Shown here: in pieces, positions 8,358 through 17,470 of the stretch
How positions within the stretch are numbered: position 1 is the stretch's first letter
Layout: each line of letters begins with the position of its first letter
Notes under the pieces: generated by a model
Seen by the model: the letters and a program-made list of their open reading frames with translations, nothing else
Database searches by the model: none
What the model was told of the DNA's origin: nothing
Program-made: the position numbers and the translations under genes
Source: CAYXLI01 sp964464925
GTDB taxonomy: Bacteria > Acidobacteriota > Terriglobia > Bryobacterales > Bryobacteraceae
Assembly (NCBI GenBank): GCA_964464925.1
Contig: CAYXLI010000040.1
Coordinates: 1-42,678 of the forward strand
Length of the DNA: 42,678 bases
Direction of reading: 5' to 3'

Positions 8358-9887
8358 TTACTCGAAGTACTCTGCGCCGCGAATGTTGTCGTGGTGCGGG
8401 GGAGGCGCGGACGCCTCGTTGGAGGCGGTCAACGGTTGCTGATCAAGCGAGTGCTTGAGGATCGACTCGATGCTGCGGTAGCGGCAGGCGCCGGTCAGCA
8501 CCGCACGTTCAGCGGCGGCTTCCATGCGCGCATGGGAGTACTTGCCAGCGAGGCGGATGATTCCGAGACACGCACGATAGCCCATTTCCGGATGCGGCTT
8601 GTCGGCCATGATCCTCTCCAGCACCTGAGCCGTGTAGGGCCCGATTGTTTGAGCCCAGTCCAACATCCGCGAGGGAGTCCACTCCAGATGGGCTTGGTGA
8701 CTCTTGGGTCGATGTTCGTGATTGGTGACCGTCTGTCCGCGGCCGCGGCTGCGCAGGTGCGAAGCTACGCGAACACCGCTGTGCAGGATCTCCACTGTCG
8801 TTGGCGTGGAGCGGATCTCCACTATTTCATGCACCAGGTTGTAAGGAACGCTATACAGATTTGCGTCGAACGCAACGTGGTAATCAATATTTACTCTCGC
8901 TCGCGACCACTCGCTCATATCGAATGGCTCGCCGGGCAATGGCTTCAGCGCCGGTTTGTCCAGCGCCTCGAACGCGCTCGCCCGGCTTCCCTCACGCTTC
9001 CGGAATGGCCGATGGTTCAGGCGGTCGAGCAACTCGGCGATGGCCTCATTGGCCTCTTGCAATGAGAAGAACTTCCGATGCCGCAGCGCGGCTACGATCC
9101 AGCGTTGCGCAACCTGTACGGCGCTTTCCACCACTGCCTTGTCCCTTGGCTTGTACGGCCGCGTTGGCAGGACCCCGAAGCCGCAGTGCACGGCGAAGTT
9201 GTGATAGGTAGGATTCAGGTCGGGATCGTAGCGGCAGGCCTTGCTCACTCCAGTTTTGGTGTTGTCGGGGACAACCAGGGCGGGAATGCCGCCCCAAAAG
9301 TCGAACGCGTGCATGTGCGCGCGCAACCACGATTCCATCTGCTGGTCACGAGTGGCTTCGGCCCAGGTGTAAGAACTGGCCCCGAGTGCCGCCACGAATA
9401 GTGGAGCTTGCCAAACGGCGCCAGTGGCGCGGTCGTGAATGGGAATCGTCGCACCCGCCCAGTCAACGAAGGCTTTCTCGCCGGCTTTATGCTCTTGCCG
9501 CATAACCACATCGAGCTTTTTGCGCCACCGCTGGTACAGTTCGCAGAACCGGCTGTAGCGATATCCCTCCGGATTCGCCTCCCGGTATTCTTGCCAAAGT
9601 AAGAGCAAGGTGACGTGCCGGTGCCGCCGCAGCTGATCGTGAATCGCTGCGAAATCCGGTGGCGACTTCTGCGCCGTTTCTGTTTTTGTTTCCGTGCTCG
9701 GGAAAAGCGTCGCTTCCAGCCGGCCCTCATCGCAGCCTTCCGGCAGCGGCCATTCGAGTTTCGCGGCCTCAGCGCGCCTCAAATACTCGTGTACCGTGCT
9801 GACCGCGATCGAGCAACTGCGTGCGATCTGCCGCTGGTCGAGCTTCAGTTCATATCGGAGTCGTAGGACTTCCTTGATCTTGCGCAT
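8358..9887 (-). CDS. istA: IstA-like DDE transposase of IS21-family element 1
   Basis: The 509-residue transposase has an N-terminal helix-turn-helix (RKIKEVLRLRYELKLDQRQIA, then SCSIAVSTVHEYL). Its DDE core has aspartate in FVDWAGATIP, aspartate in VVPDNTKTGV and glutamate in RDKAVVESAV. The ATG at 9887 is chosen over the TTG at 9908 because AGGAGA lies just upstream of it. The C-terminal part carries the usual YSVPYNLVHE core-flanking beta domain. It is followed by istB 11 bases downstream in the same operon. Confidence 0.93.
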   Translation of the reverse strand: MRKIKEVLRLRYELKLDQRQIARSCSIAVSTVHEYLRRAEAAKLEWPLPEGCDEGRLEATLFPSTETKTETAQKSPPDFAAIHDQLRRHRHVTLLLLWQEYREANPEGYRYSRFCELYQRWRKKLDVVMRQEHKAGEKAFVDWAGATIPIHDRATGAVWQAPLFVAALGASSYTWAEATRDQQMESWLRAHMHAFDFWGGIPALVVPDNTKTGVSKACRYDPDLNPTYHNFAVHCGFGVLPTRPYKPRDKAVVESAVQVAQRWIVAALRHRKFFSLQEANEAIAELLDRLNHRPFRKREGSRASAFEALDKPALKPLPGEPFDMSEWSRARVNIDYHVAFDANLYSVPYNLVHEIVEIRSTPTTVEILHSGVRVASHLRSRGRGQTVTNHEHRPKSHQAHLEWTPSRMLDWAQTIGPYTAQVLERIMADKPHPEMGYRACLGIIRLAGKYSHARMEAAAERAVLTGACRYRSIESILKHSLDQQPLTASNEASAPPPHHDNIRGAEYFE

Positions 9888-10024
9888 GGACTTTCTCCTG
9901 GCCGGCAAGCATCTCCCTCCCTCGTTGGGAAGGATCTCCTACCGGCGATGATGTCCAGCGCCGCTAGCCTGTGGAAAACATTCCGGGTCAAGCCGAACAC
10001 CATTCCGGGCTCGGCCGAAAACTG

Positions 10025-10139
10025 TTCGGCTTCAGCCCGGAATGCTGTTCGCTTTCATCCCGGAATCCTGTTCGGAATCAACCCGGAACGCTGTTCGCCT
10101 TCACCCCGGAATCCTGTTCGGCTTCGCCCGGAATACGCA
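10025..10139. repeat. Five tandem 23-bp repeats at the right end of IS element 1
   Basis: Starting at 10025, five consecutive 23-base units begin with TTCGGC, TTCGCT, TTCGGA, TTCGCC and TTCGGC and carry CCCGGAA near the end; the fifth ends exactly at the element boundary 10139. Two further copies in reverse orientation lie just inside (about 9978-10024), and three related reverse-oriented units lie at the left end (7359-7430). They are probably transposase-binding sites. Confidence 0.8.
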
Positions 10140-13100
10140 CTCTATCCCACGTTCTTCTACCGAACTTGTGGGCAGGAGTTTCATCCAGTAGTTCTTGCAG
10201 ACAAGAACAGCACTCGCGAGGTGCTGCCCCGAGCCATTGACGAGACGCCGATTGAAGACGACGACTCGGAAGAGGAAGCGGGATATCTCATGCCCGAGCC
10301 GGACGACGACCCAGATTATGGATTTTCTGGCGAGGCAGAGGATTTTCCAGAAGAATGGACCGAGATCGGGCCGGGCGATGTCAGGCGGCTGCGGCCAGAC
10401 AAGCGGCCTCTCCAGCCTCAAAGAATGAAGGTCGACGCAACGGGCAAAGTTGAAGCCAACGGCAAGAACTCCCTGTTTCTTCCTGGGAAGTTCCGCTTCT
10501 GTCCAAACTGCAAGGATCAACCCCCTGGGCAAGCTCGCGAGATCAATAAGCTCGCTGGCCTATCGGCAGAGGGGCGAAGTTCCGCAACCACGCTTTTGGT
10601 GTCCAGCGCGCTGCGATGGATGAACCGTCCGGTCAACAAAGTGCAGGCTGACAAGCGAAAGCTCCTGGGATTTACGGACAATCGGCAGGACGCCGCGCTT
10701 CAGGCCGGGCACTTCAACGATTTCCTGTTTGTTTCGCTCTTCCGAGCAGCGACCCTGACAGCTGTCCGCGCAGCCGGACCGAGCGGCCTCGGCGACGACG
10801 AGTTTGGGCGACGTGTCCAATCGGCGTTGGGTTTCACTTCAGTCAACAAAGCCCGGCGGCCCGAATGGCTTTCCCGTCCGGAAGTAGTTGGAGTTGGATT
10901 GATTGAAGCGGAACGCGCGCTTTCCCGCGTTCTCGCTCATCGTGTTTGGGCCGACCAGCGTCGCGGTTGGAGGTTCACCAATCCAAGCCTAGAAGAGTTG
11001 GGGCTGATTCGAGCGGAATACGTTGGACTCGATGAACTGGTAGCCGACCCTGAAGCCTTCTCGTCTGCATCCCTGGATGTGTTGCGCCTTTCTTCAGCAA
11101 AGCGGCGGCAAGCATTACTTATCCTCTTGGATACTCTCCGTCGGGGCCTGGCCGTTACTGCCGACGCCTTGGACCCAGCCATGGTGGATATCATCTCCAC
11201 CGCGGCACGGCAAACACTTCGTCATCCCTGGTCCATCGCCCAGCAGGAAAATCCCCGCATCGCCGCAGCCCTCATGATCGATGCCCCCAGTCGAGAGCAG
11301 GTCCAGTTGAGAGGTGAACCGCTCATCGTTCGTGGCGGACCACGCAGCAGGCTGGCTAAACAACTGAATCGCAGCGAGATTTGGGGAGGAAGGCTCTCCG
11401 CAAAGGCATATTTAGAAGCTGTCGGCTCTCTCCTGAAAATCGCGGAGGACTATCAACTCATTCGGCGAGTCCCAACAACATTCGATATTGATGGCTGGCG
11501 CCTGGAAGCAAACGCGATCCGCCTGGTTGAAGGCAAGGGCCGGGACGACGCAAAGCCCGTCAATACGTACTTCATCAATCTCTATGAGACTCTCGCTCAC
11601 TCGTTGGCTCAGGGCGGCGACGGATTGTTTGGGCTCGAAAGCCGCGAACACACGGCCCAGGTCGAACAGGAACGCCGCGAATGGCGTGAATGGCGCTTCC
11701 GATGGGGGGCGGAGGACCGTGACAAGTTGGATCGCGACAAGGAAAAGCTTCGGGAAGAAGGCGAGCCCAACGTGTTCCTCCCGACGCTATTCTGCTCGCC
11801 GACGATGGAGCTAGGCGTTGATATTTCAGCGCTGAATGCGGTCTACCTTCGCAATGTTCCGCCAACGCCGGCCAACTACGCCCAGCGCTCTGGGCGTGCC
11901 GGACGCTCAGGGCAGGCGGCACTGGTGGTTACTTATTGTGCGGCACAGAGTCCCCACGACCAGCACTATTTTGGGAAGCCCCAGGAGATGGTCAGCGGTA
12001 TCGTCCGGCCACCGGCCCTCGAACTGGCGAATCGCGATCTGATCGAATCTCATCTTCACGCGGTATGGCTTGCCGAATCCGGCCAAAATCTCAAAGAACA
12101 TCCCGCATGTACTTGACCTCGGCATCGCCCATTTGCCCATTCGCAAAGAGATCGAAGCCAATCTCTCTGCCGGCGACCTCGTCAAGCGGTCGTCCGTGGC
12201 AATGCTCCGAATCCTGGAGAGCGTAAGCGCCGAGCTCAATGCCTCGAACGCTCCATGGGCCGGAGATCGCGACGCCTTTGTGGGAGCCGTTTCCGCCGCC
12301 GCCCCTGGCCGATTCTCGTTTGCGTTCGAACGTTGGCGGCAGCTTTATCTAAGCGCTCACGCGCAATTGATGGAAGCCAATCGCAAGTCTGAGATGCACG
12401 GACTCAGCAGCACCGAACGCCGTGATGCAAAACTGGCACAAGCTCAGGCCAATGAGCAGCTCGCCCTACTCGAAAAAGGCCGGTCCACAGGCGGGTCCGA
12501 CTTTTACACCTACCGCTATTTGGCGACCGAAGGCTTTCTGCCCGGATACAACTTTCCGCGGCTGCCAATCTACGCCTACGTTCCCGCCCTCGGGGCGGGA
12601 GGGCCCAAAGCGGCCTACCTACAGCGTGCGAGGTTCCTTGCGATCGCCGAGTTTGGGCCGCGAAGTCTTATCTACCATGAGGGGCGGGCGTTCCGCGTCC
12701 ACAAAGCGAAACTCTCCCCCGAGCAGCGCAATGCGGATGGAGGACGTCTGGCCACCAAGACTCTCTTCGTCTGTGAGCAGTGCGGCGCGGCGCACGACGC
12801 CGAGCCCGAACGTTGTCATGTTTGCAACGCCAACATGGGCGGCGTCAACGCAATCCGCAATATCGTTCGAATCGACAACGTCGAGACCAAACCAGCCGAA
12901 CGAATCACAGCCAACGATGAAGACAGACAACGGCAGGGTTTCGAGATTCAAACGGTGTTCTCCTGGCCACGTCGTGATGGTCGTTTCGATGTGACCTCTG
13001 CAATCGCGCAGGACGAGCACGGGCCGATCCTGCGAATCGACTACGCTCCCGGCGCTACGATCAGCAGGGTCAACAAAGGACTCCGTCGCCGAAAGGAAAA

Positions 13101-13974
13101 AAGTCTCCTTGGGTTCGGAATCGAGCCGGCTTCGGGCCGTTGGGTCGGCAGTCCCGAGGAAGGCGCCAACGACGGCGATGCGGACCAGGCGCCACCCGAC
13201 AGCGCTGCGGCGCAGCGGATTGTTCCAATCGTCGAAGACAATAAAAACGCGGCGCTTCTCAGACTGGCAGTGGAACCTCGGTCCACCGTAACAACCACCA
13301 CGCTTCAGCATGCTTTCACACGCGGCCTTGAAACTGTATTTCAGTTAGAAGAAGGCGAAACTCTCACAGAACCGGTGCCGAACCGCGATAACCGGAAAGC
13401 CATTCTCGCGTTTGAGGCGACAGAGGGTGGCGCTGAAGTCTTAACCCGTCTGGTACTAGAACCGAAGCGACTCGCCGATGTTGCCAAGTCCGCTCTTGGC
13501 CTGATGCACTTCCAGAATCTGGATCTTGCCATCAGCACGGGCGATCCCTCGAAGCTCACGGAAGACCCGAATGCACAATGCGTCAAGGGTTGCTATCGTT
13601 GCCTTCTGTCCTACTACAACCAACCAGACCACGAACAGATCGACCGCACTGATCCGGAACTTCTGGAGACACTGCTACGCCTCGCGCGCGCCAGCGTCAT
13701 CCCGACTCTTGCCAAGCAGCCCAGCGCTACAGACGGCGCGAACGCCCGAATCAACGGCGGACGCGTGCCAGATCCCGATCCGAATCCGCTACAAGTTGGC
13801 GACACGTCGTTCGTCCTCGTATGGCGCTCCCATCTAGTCGTGGCTTCCGAAACCGAACTCACACCCGAACAGCGGGCCGCTCTGGAAGACCTTGGCTTTT
13901 CCGTAGTTCACGTTGAGAACACCTCCAGTGAACCGTCGGCTGAACTCCTGCGGTTGCTGGGAGTCCAACAGTGA
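10140..13974 (+). pseudogene. Large DUF1998-type defence helicase, 3' segment (frameshifted)
   Basis: This continues the gene interrupted at 7359 with PTFFYRTCGQEFHPV. It carries a CxxC pair (FCPNC), then a long linker, and helicase domain 2 with FCSPTMELGVDIS (about 11790-11830) and the motif VI box YAQRSGRAGRSGQ. Near 12090-12116 the frame breaks: one frame ends ...AESGQNLKEHPACT and stops, while the continuation NIPHVLDLGIAHLP is in another frame. The C-terminal part has two zinc-type pairs (CEQCGAAH, CHVCNAN) and the DUF1998 signature CVKGCYRCLLSYYNQPDH near 13590. Spliced across the IS, the original protein would have exceeded 1700 residues, the size class of DruE-like defence helicases. 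Its stop overlaps the next ORF's start by 4 bases. Confidence 0.8.
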
Positions 13975-14630
13975 ATCCTCAATTCGCACCGGGGGATCTC
14001 GTCTTTGCGCGTGGGCGGGAATGGGTTGCGATGCCCTCGCCGGAGACCGAATGGCTTTGCCTTCGGCCGCTATCGGGCGCTGAGGCAGATATCCAGTACC
14101 TCCGTCCGGAACTGGAGCGCGATCCCGTCAGGCCTGCCCGCTTTGGATTGCCGGATTCAAAGCTGCTAGCAACCCAGGACGCCGCGCGCATTCTCGCGGA
14201 CGCACTTCGTCTGTCCCTGAGAAGAGGCGCAGGCCCATTCCGCTCGGCGGCGCGCCTCGGCTTCGAGCCGCGTGCCTACCAGTTGGTCCCTTTGTTGATG
14301 GCACTTCGCCTCCCAATCGTGCGGATCATGATCGCGGACAACGTTGGTATCGGCAAGACCATCGAGGCCGGTTTGATCATCCGCGAGTTGATCGATCGCG
14401 GCGAGGTTGATCGGATCGCAGTCCTTTGCCCGCCGCACCTCGTGGAGCAGTGGACCACTGAACTCAAGACAAAGTTCGATCTCGACGCGGTGGCCGTGAC
14501 CGCCGCCACGGCAGCACGCCTGGAAAGGGGGCTGCCGGCGTCCCAAACGCTCTTCGACGCGCATCCCTTCACCGTTGTGAGCCTGGACTACAGTTCTCGC
14601 ATCAGAAAAGTACTGGGCGAGTCCAAACTC
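13971..14630 (+). pseudogene. DrmD-like SNF2 ATPase, truncated after motif Ia
   Basis: The N-terminal ~220 residues match SNF2-type helicases of the DISARM DrmD kind: an N-terminal domain (FAPGDLVFARGREW), then motif I DNVGIGKTIEAGL (about 123-135), motif Ia CPPHLVEQW and the start of the next strand VVSLDYSSR. The DEAH box, domain 2 and everything after it are missing. At about 14625-14635 the sequence changes to a CzcA-type efflux fragment in another frame; the nominal ORF runs on as noise to 14879. The ATGA overlap with the upstream helicase shows the two were one operon. The 3' part of that operon, which in related loci can hold a methylase or a phospholipase D-like gene, is lost. Confidence 0.75.
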
Positions 14631-14820
14631 AATCATGATGATGTCGCATTTCGAGCACCTCGTAGCGGTCGAACGGGCAACGTGGGGAATCGATGCGGCA
14701 ATCCGCGGGGCCACGGAGCGCCTGACGCCCGTCCTGATGACTGCGACGGTCACGGCACTGGGTCTGCTCCCCCTGGCGATCGGAAGTGGGCAGCCCGGCC
14801 CCGAGCTACGGGCTCCCCTG
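14626..14820 (+). pseudogene. Fragment of a CzcA/CusA-type RND heavy-metal efflux pump
   Basis: In the frame containing the ATG at 14635 the sequence reads NSIMMMSHFEHL, then IRGATERLTPVLMTA and LGLLPLAIGSGQPG, the characteristic membrane segment after the central cytoplasmic part of HME-RND pumps. Nothing else of the ~1030-residue pump is present. It begins where the SNF2 gene ends and stops where RepA-like sequence begins, so it is a rearrangement scar, not a gene. Confidence 0.7.
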
Positions 14821-14989
14821 GGGGCAGGACGGCCGATTCAGGTCGTCTAAACAGGTCACAACGGAACGAGCATCCATAGCGGTGGCTACCGTTGATCGGT
14901 TACCAACGTTTGGGTTTGGGAGCAGCGGCTCAAGGCGCGAACCGGCCAACTCAGACAGCGCTGGCCTTGCGCTCAACACCTTTGGCTAA
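14801..14989 (+). pseudogene. Fragment resembling the repA gene at the right end of the window
   Basis: Bases 14801-14833 encode PSYGLPWGQD, identical over ten residues to the RepA-type protein at 41679-42659 (its residues near 97-106), and the DNA also matches with few mismatches. The same open frame ends ...LNTFG at 14985, comparable to LDTFG in RepA, and GGS follows on the far side of IS element 2. The sequence between is poorly conserved. This is a decayed copy of a replication gene, placed by recombination next to the pump fragment. Confidence 0.5.
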
Positions 14990-14990
14990 C

Positions 14991-14994
14991 GTTC
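14991..14994. repeat. Target-site duplication of IS element 2, left copy
   Basis: GTTC at 14991-14994 is repeated at 17283-17286 directly outside the two terminal inverted repeats. Four base pairs is a duplication size known in the IS21 family. Confidence 0.75.
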
Positions 14995-15110
14995 TGTCAG
15001 CGCCGGTCGTAAAATCCCCATAACGCCGGTTGAAAATTCCCCACCCCTGACAAGGGCTATAGCCGGCATCGACTCTGGAGAAGAGGAGGTGCCGAGACCT
15101 GTTACGGGCG

Positions 15111-16346
15111 GTGGAAGTGAAGGAACTGGCAGAGCTGAAACGGCAAGGCCTCAGCATCAAGGCGATCAGCGCCGCGACGGGATTTGATCGCAAGACGATT
15201 CGGAAGTACCTGGCGACGCCGGAGGCGATTCCGGCGTACGCGCCTCGGCCGCCGCGGCCGAGCATGCTGGATCCGTTCCAGGATTATTTGCGCGAGCGGC
15301 TAAGCGCCGGCGTTTGGAACGGCGCGGTGCTGTTGCGCGAGTTGAAGGAGCGCGGGTATACGGGCGGCTACACGATCCTGAAGGATTGGCTGCATCCGCA
15401 GCGGACCGCGGCCGGCTGCGTGGCCGTGAGGCGATTCGAGACGCCTCCGGGCCGGCAGGCGCAGGTTGACTGGGGCCACCTCGGGAGCCTGGAAGTGGAT
15501 GGGACCGAGCGGCAGATGTGGGGCTTCACGTTCACGCTCGGGCAGAGCCGGGCGATGATGGCCGAAGCCGCGCTCGAGCAGAAGCTCGGGACGCTGCTGC
15601 GGATGCACGAAGAGGCGTTCCGGCAGCTCGGCGGCGTGCCGCAGGAGATCCTGTACGACCGCATGAAGACGGTCTGGAAGGAGATCGACGAGCGCGGCGA
15701 GGTAGTTTGGAACCCCGTATTTCTGGACTTCGCGCGCTACTGGGGCTTTACGCCGCGGCTGTGCCGGCCGTATCGCGCGCAGACCAAGGGGAAGGTGGAA
15801 TCGGGCGTGAAGTACGTCCGGCGCAACTTCCTGTGCGGGCTGCAAGGCCGCGAACCGGGCAGCCTGGAGGACCTGAACACGCAGCTGCGGCAGTGGGTCT
15901 GGGAGGCTGCCAACCAACGCGTCCACGGAACGACACATGCGCAGATCGCGGGCGCATGGGAGGCGGAACGAACGAATCTGACGCCGCTCGACGGGCGGCC
16001 GCCGTATCCGTTCGCCGACGAGGAGTTGCGGAAAGTGGCGCGGGATGCGTTCGTGTCGTGGAACGGCAGCCGCTATTCGGTGCCGTGGCAGTATGCGGGC
16101 AAAGAGGTGTGGGGGCGGGCGCAGGCCGGCGACGTGGAGGTGCGGTACGGCGGCTCGGCGATCGCGCATCACACCGCAGCGATGAGGAAGCACATGGTGG
16201 TCCGGGCTGCGGAACACCACGAAGGCATTCCGCTCGGCGCCAGACAGGAACGCAAGACGCTGGTCCACATTCGCCAGACCGCGCCGGTGGTCGAGATTCG
16301 GCCGCTTGCGGCTTACGAGAGCGTCGCGGCGGGAGGCGCGCTATGA
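15111..16346 (+). CDS. istA: IstA-like DDE transposase of IS21-family element 2
   Basis: The 411-residue transposase starts with a helix-turn-helix (ELKRQGLSIKAISAATGFDR, KTIRKYL). DDE residues are visible in QVDWGHLGSL, EILYDRMKTVW and TKGKVESGVKYV. The GTG at 15111 is used; a GGAGG at 15085-15089 is rather far upstream, so a start at an alternative codon a little earlier is possible. The C-terminus ends ...AAGGAL and the stop overlaps the istB start (ATGA at 16343-16346). Confidence 0.93.
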   Translation: MEVKELAELKRQGLSIKAISAATGFDRKTIRKYLATPEAIPAYAPRPPRPSMLDPFQDYLRERLSAGVWNGAVLLRELKERGYTGGYTILKDWLHPQRTAAGCVAVRRFETPPGRQAQVDWGHLGSLEVDGTERQMWGFTFTLGQSRAMMAEAALEQKLGTLLRMHEEAFRQLGGVPQEILYDRMKTVWKEIDERGEVVWNPVFLDFARYWGFTPRLCRPYRAQTKGKVESGVKYVRRNFLCGLQGREPGSLEDLNTQLRQWVWEAANQRVHGTTHAQIAGAWEAERTNLTPLDGRPPYPFADEELRKVARDAFVSWNGSRYSVPWQYAGKEVWGRAQAGDVEVRYGGSAIAHHTAAMRKHMVVRAAEHHEGIPLGARQERKTLVHIRQTAPVVEIRPLAAYESVAAGGAL

Positions 16347-17221
16347 CGGCCATCGAACGGCTGCACGACGTTGCCGGCGCGCTCGGGCTGAGCGCGCTGG
16401 ACGGGCGGTTGGAGGGATTGTTGGAGCAGGCGGCAAAGAAAGCGCCGAGCTATGGCGACTTTCTGCTAGACGCGCTGAACACTGAAGCCGATGCGCGGCG
16501 GCAGCGATACTTGAAGACGCGGCTGCAACTGGCGCATCTGCCTTACCTGAAGACGTTCGACCAGTTCGATTTCAGCTTTCAGCCGTCGATCGACGAGCGG
16601 CAGATCCGTGAGTTGCGGACGCTGCGCTTTGTCCACGAGGCGAGCAACGTCATCCTGCTCGGACCGCCGGGAGTTGGCAAGACGCACCTGGCGGTCGCGT
16701 TAGCCGAGGCGTCGATCCGCTCGGGCCAGGCGGCGTACTTCATGACGGCGCACGACCTGGTGGATGATCTGGGCCGGGCATACCGGGAAGGGCGACTCGA
16801 CCGCCGCATGAAGGTGTACCTCGCGCCCAAGGTGCTGATCGTCGACGAGATGGGCTACCTGCCTTTGGATGACCTGGGCGCGACGATCTTCTTCCAACTC
16901 GTGAGCGCGCGATACGAACGCGGCAGCATCATCCTGACGTCGAACAAGAGCTACGGCGATTGGGGCGGGATCTTCGGCGACCCCATCATCGCGACGGCGA
17001 TCCTGGACCGGCTGCTGCACCATTCGACGACGATCAATATCCGGGGAGAAAGCTATCGGCTGAAGGATCGGCGACGGGCGGGGCTGCTGCCGGCGCGGGA
17101 GGAGGCAGGCCGGCCGACGCCGGCGCTTTCCGTAGCTCCGGACTACGCTCCGCCCAAAGCGCGCCGCCTGAAGGCGGCGCTGGGCTCCGCTGCGTCCGGA
17201 GCCACGGAAAGCGGGAAGTAG
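16343..17221 (+). CDS. istB: IstB-like ATPase of IS21-family element 2
   Basis: The 292-residue AAA+ helper protein starts at the ATG overlapping the istA stop; the same frame is open far upstream but that part is the shadow of istA. Walker A is LGPPGVGKTHL (about residues 112-122) and Walker B VLIVDEMGYLPL (about 168-179). SNKSYGDWG and the IRGESYRLKDRR C-terminal motif are typical. The last ~45 residues (APPKARRLKAALG...) are a low-complexity tail before the right inverted repeat. Confidence 0.93.
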   Translation: MTAIERLHDVAGALGLSALDGRLEGLLEQAAKKAPSYGDFLLDALNTEADARRQRYLKTRLQLAHLPYLKTFDQFDFSFQPSIDERQIRELRTLRFVHEASNVILLGPPGVGKTHLAVALAEASIRSGQAAYFMTAHDLVDDLGRAYREGRLDRRMKVYLAPKVLIVDEMGYLPLDDLGATIFFQLVSARYERGSIILTSNKSYGDWGGIFGDPIIATAILDRLLHHSTTINIRGESYRLKDRRRAGLLPAREEAGRPTPALSVAPDYAPPKARRLKAALGSAASGATESGK

Positions 17222-17420
17222 GAGGATTCCGGGTGGGGAATTTTCAACCGGCGAAATGGGGAAATTTCATCCGGCGTTGACAGTTCTGGGGGATCAGCCA
17301 TTCCGCAGAGGACATCTGAACGCGGAGGTCATGGCAACGCTTCCAGTATACACAGGCGGTCGGATAAGATTCGCCCAGACCCGCCTTGCAAAGCTCCTCC
17401 AAAAACTTCCGGCCAAGCAC

Positions 17421-17457
17421 TTGACTCTGGAGTAGCCTCCAGAGTGTACGCTATAGA
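17421..17457 (+). promoter_or_regulatory. MerR-type promoter/operator of the mer cluster
   Basis: A -35 box TTGACT (17421-17426) and a -10 box TACGCT (17447-17452) are separated by 20 bases, the over-long spacer typical of promoters activated by MerR-family regulators through DNA untwisting. The spacer holds a perfect dyad, CTCTGGAG (17425-17432) and CTCCAGAG (17437-17444), matching the style of ZntR/PbrR/MerR operators. The merR start at 17471 is just downstream, so the regulator is autoregulated and the mer genes follow on the same strand. Confidence 0.85.
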
Positions 17458-17470
17458 CGGAGTGAGCGGG

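Larger units (their letters stand above)
7359..10139 (-). mobile_element. IS21-family insertion sequence, element 1 (2781 bp)
   Basis: The element carries istA and istB on the minus strand and is bounded by imperfect inverted repeats: TGTGTATTCCGG at 7359 and, on the opposite strand, TGCGTATTCCGG reading inward from 10139. Both ends hold several copies of a ~23-base repeat containing TTCGGCTTC and CCCGGAAT, as is usual for the multi-site ends of IS21 relatives of the IS408/IS1162 kind. A 6-bp target duplication CTCTAT flanks it. It interrupts the large helicase gene in frame. Both proteins keep their catalytic motifs, so it may still be active. Confidence 0.92.
14995..17282 (+). mobile_element. 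IS21-family insertion sequence, element 2 (2288 bp)
   Basis: The ends are 52-base inverted repeats at 14995-15046 and 17231-17282, starting TGTCA and ending in GGTTGAAAATTCCCCACCC on their own strands, with 44 of 52 positions matching by my alignment. The element encodes istA and istB on the plus strand with an ATGA overlap. It is unrelated in its ends to element 1. It sits in the RepA-like remnant and lies directly upstream of the mercury-resistance region. Confidence 0.93.

Noticed and set aside
10025..10139. Tandem 23-bp repeats considered as a CRISPR array or plasmid iterons
   Set aside because: There are no unique spacers, and the units end exactly at the IS boundary with inverted counterparts at the other end, so they are transposon ends.
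12422..12994. Plus-strand 190-residue frame inside the helicase 3' segment
   Set aside because: Out-of-frame shadow of the DUF1998 part with Ser/Pro/Arg-rich composition.
14635..14850. Plus-strand 71-residue ORF treated as a gene
   Set aside because: Its start is internal to a transmembrane segment of a CzcA-type pump and its end is RepA-like noise, so it is a rearrangement fragment.
15300..16268. Long open frame on the minus strand inside IS element 2
   Set aside because: It is antisense to istA; its composition (Arg/Pro/His rich) is a mirror of a GC-rich gene and no domain is recognisable.
15518..16342. Upstream extension of the istB frame
   Set aside because: It lies entirely within istA in another frame and has low-complexity Arg/Gly composition; the IstB similarity starts at 16343.
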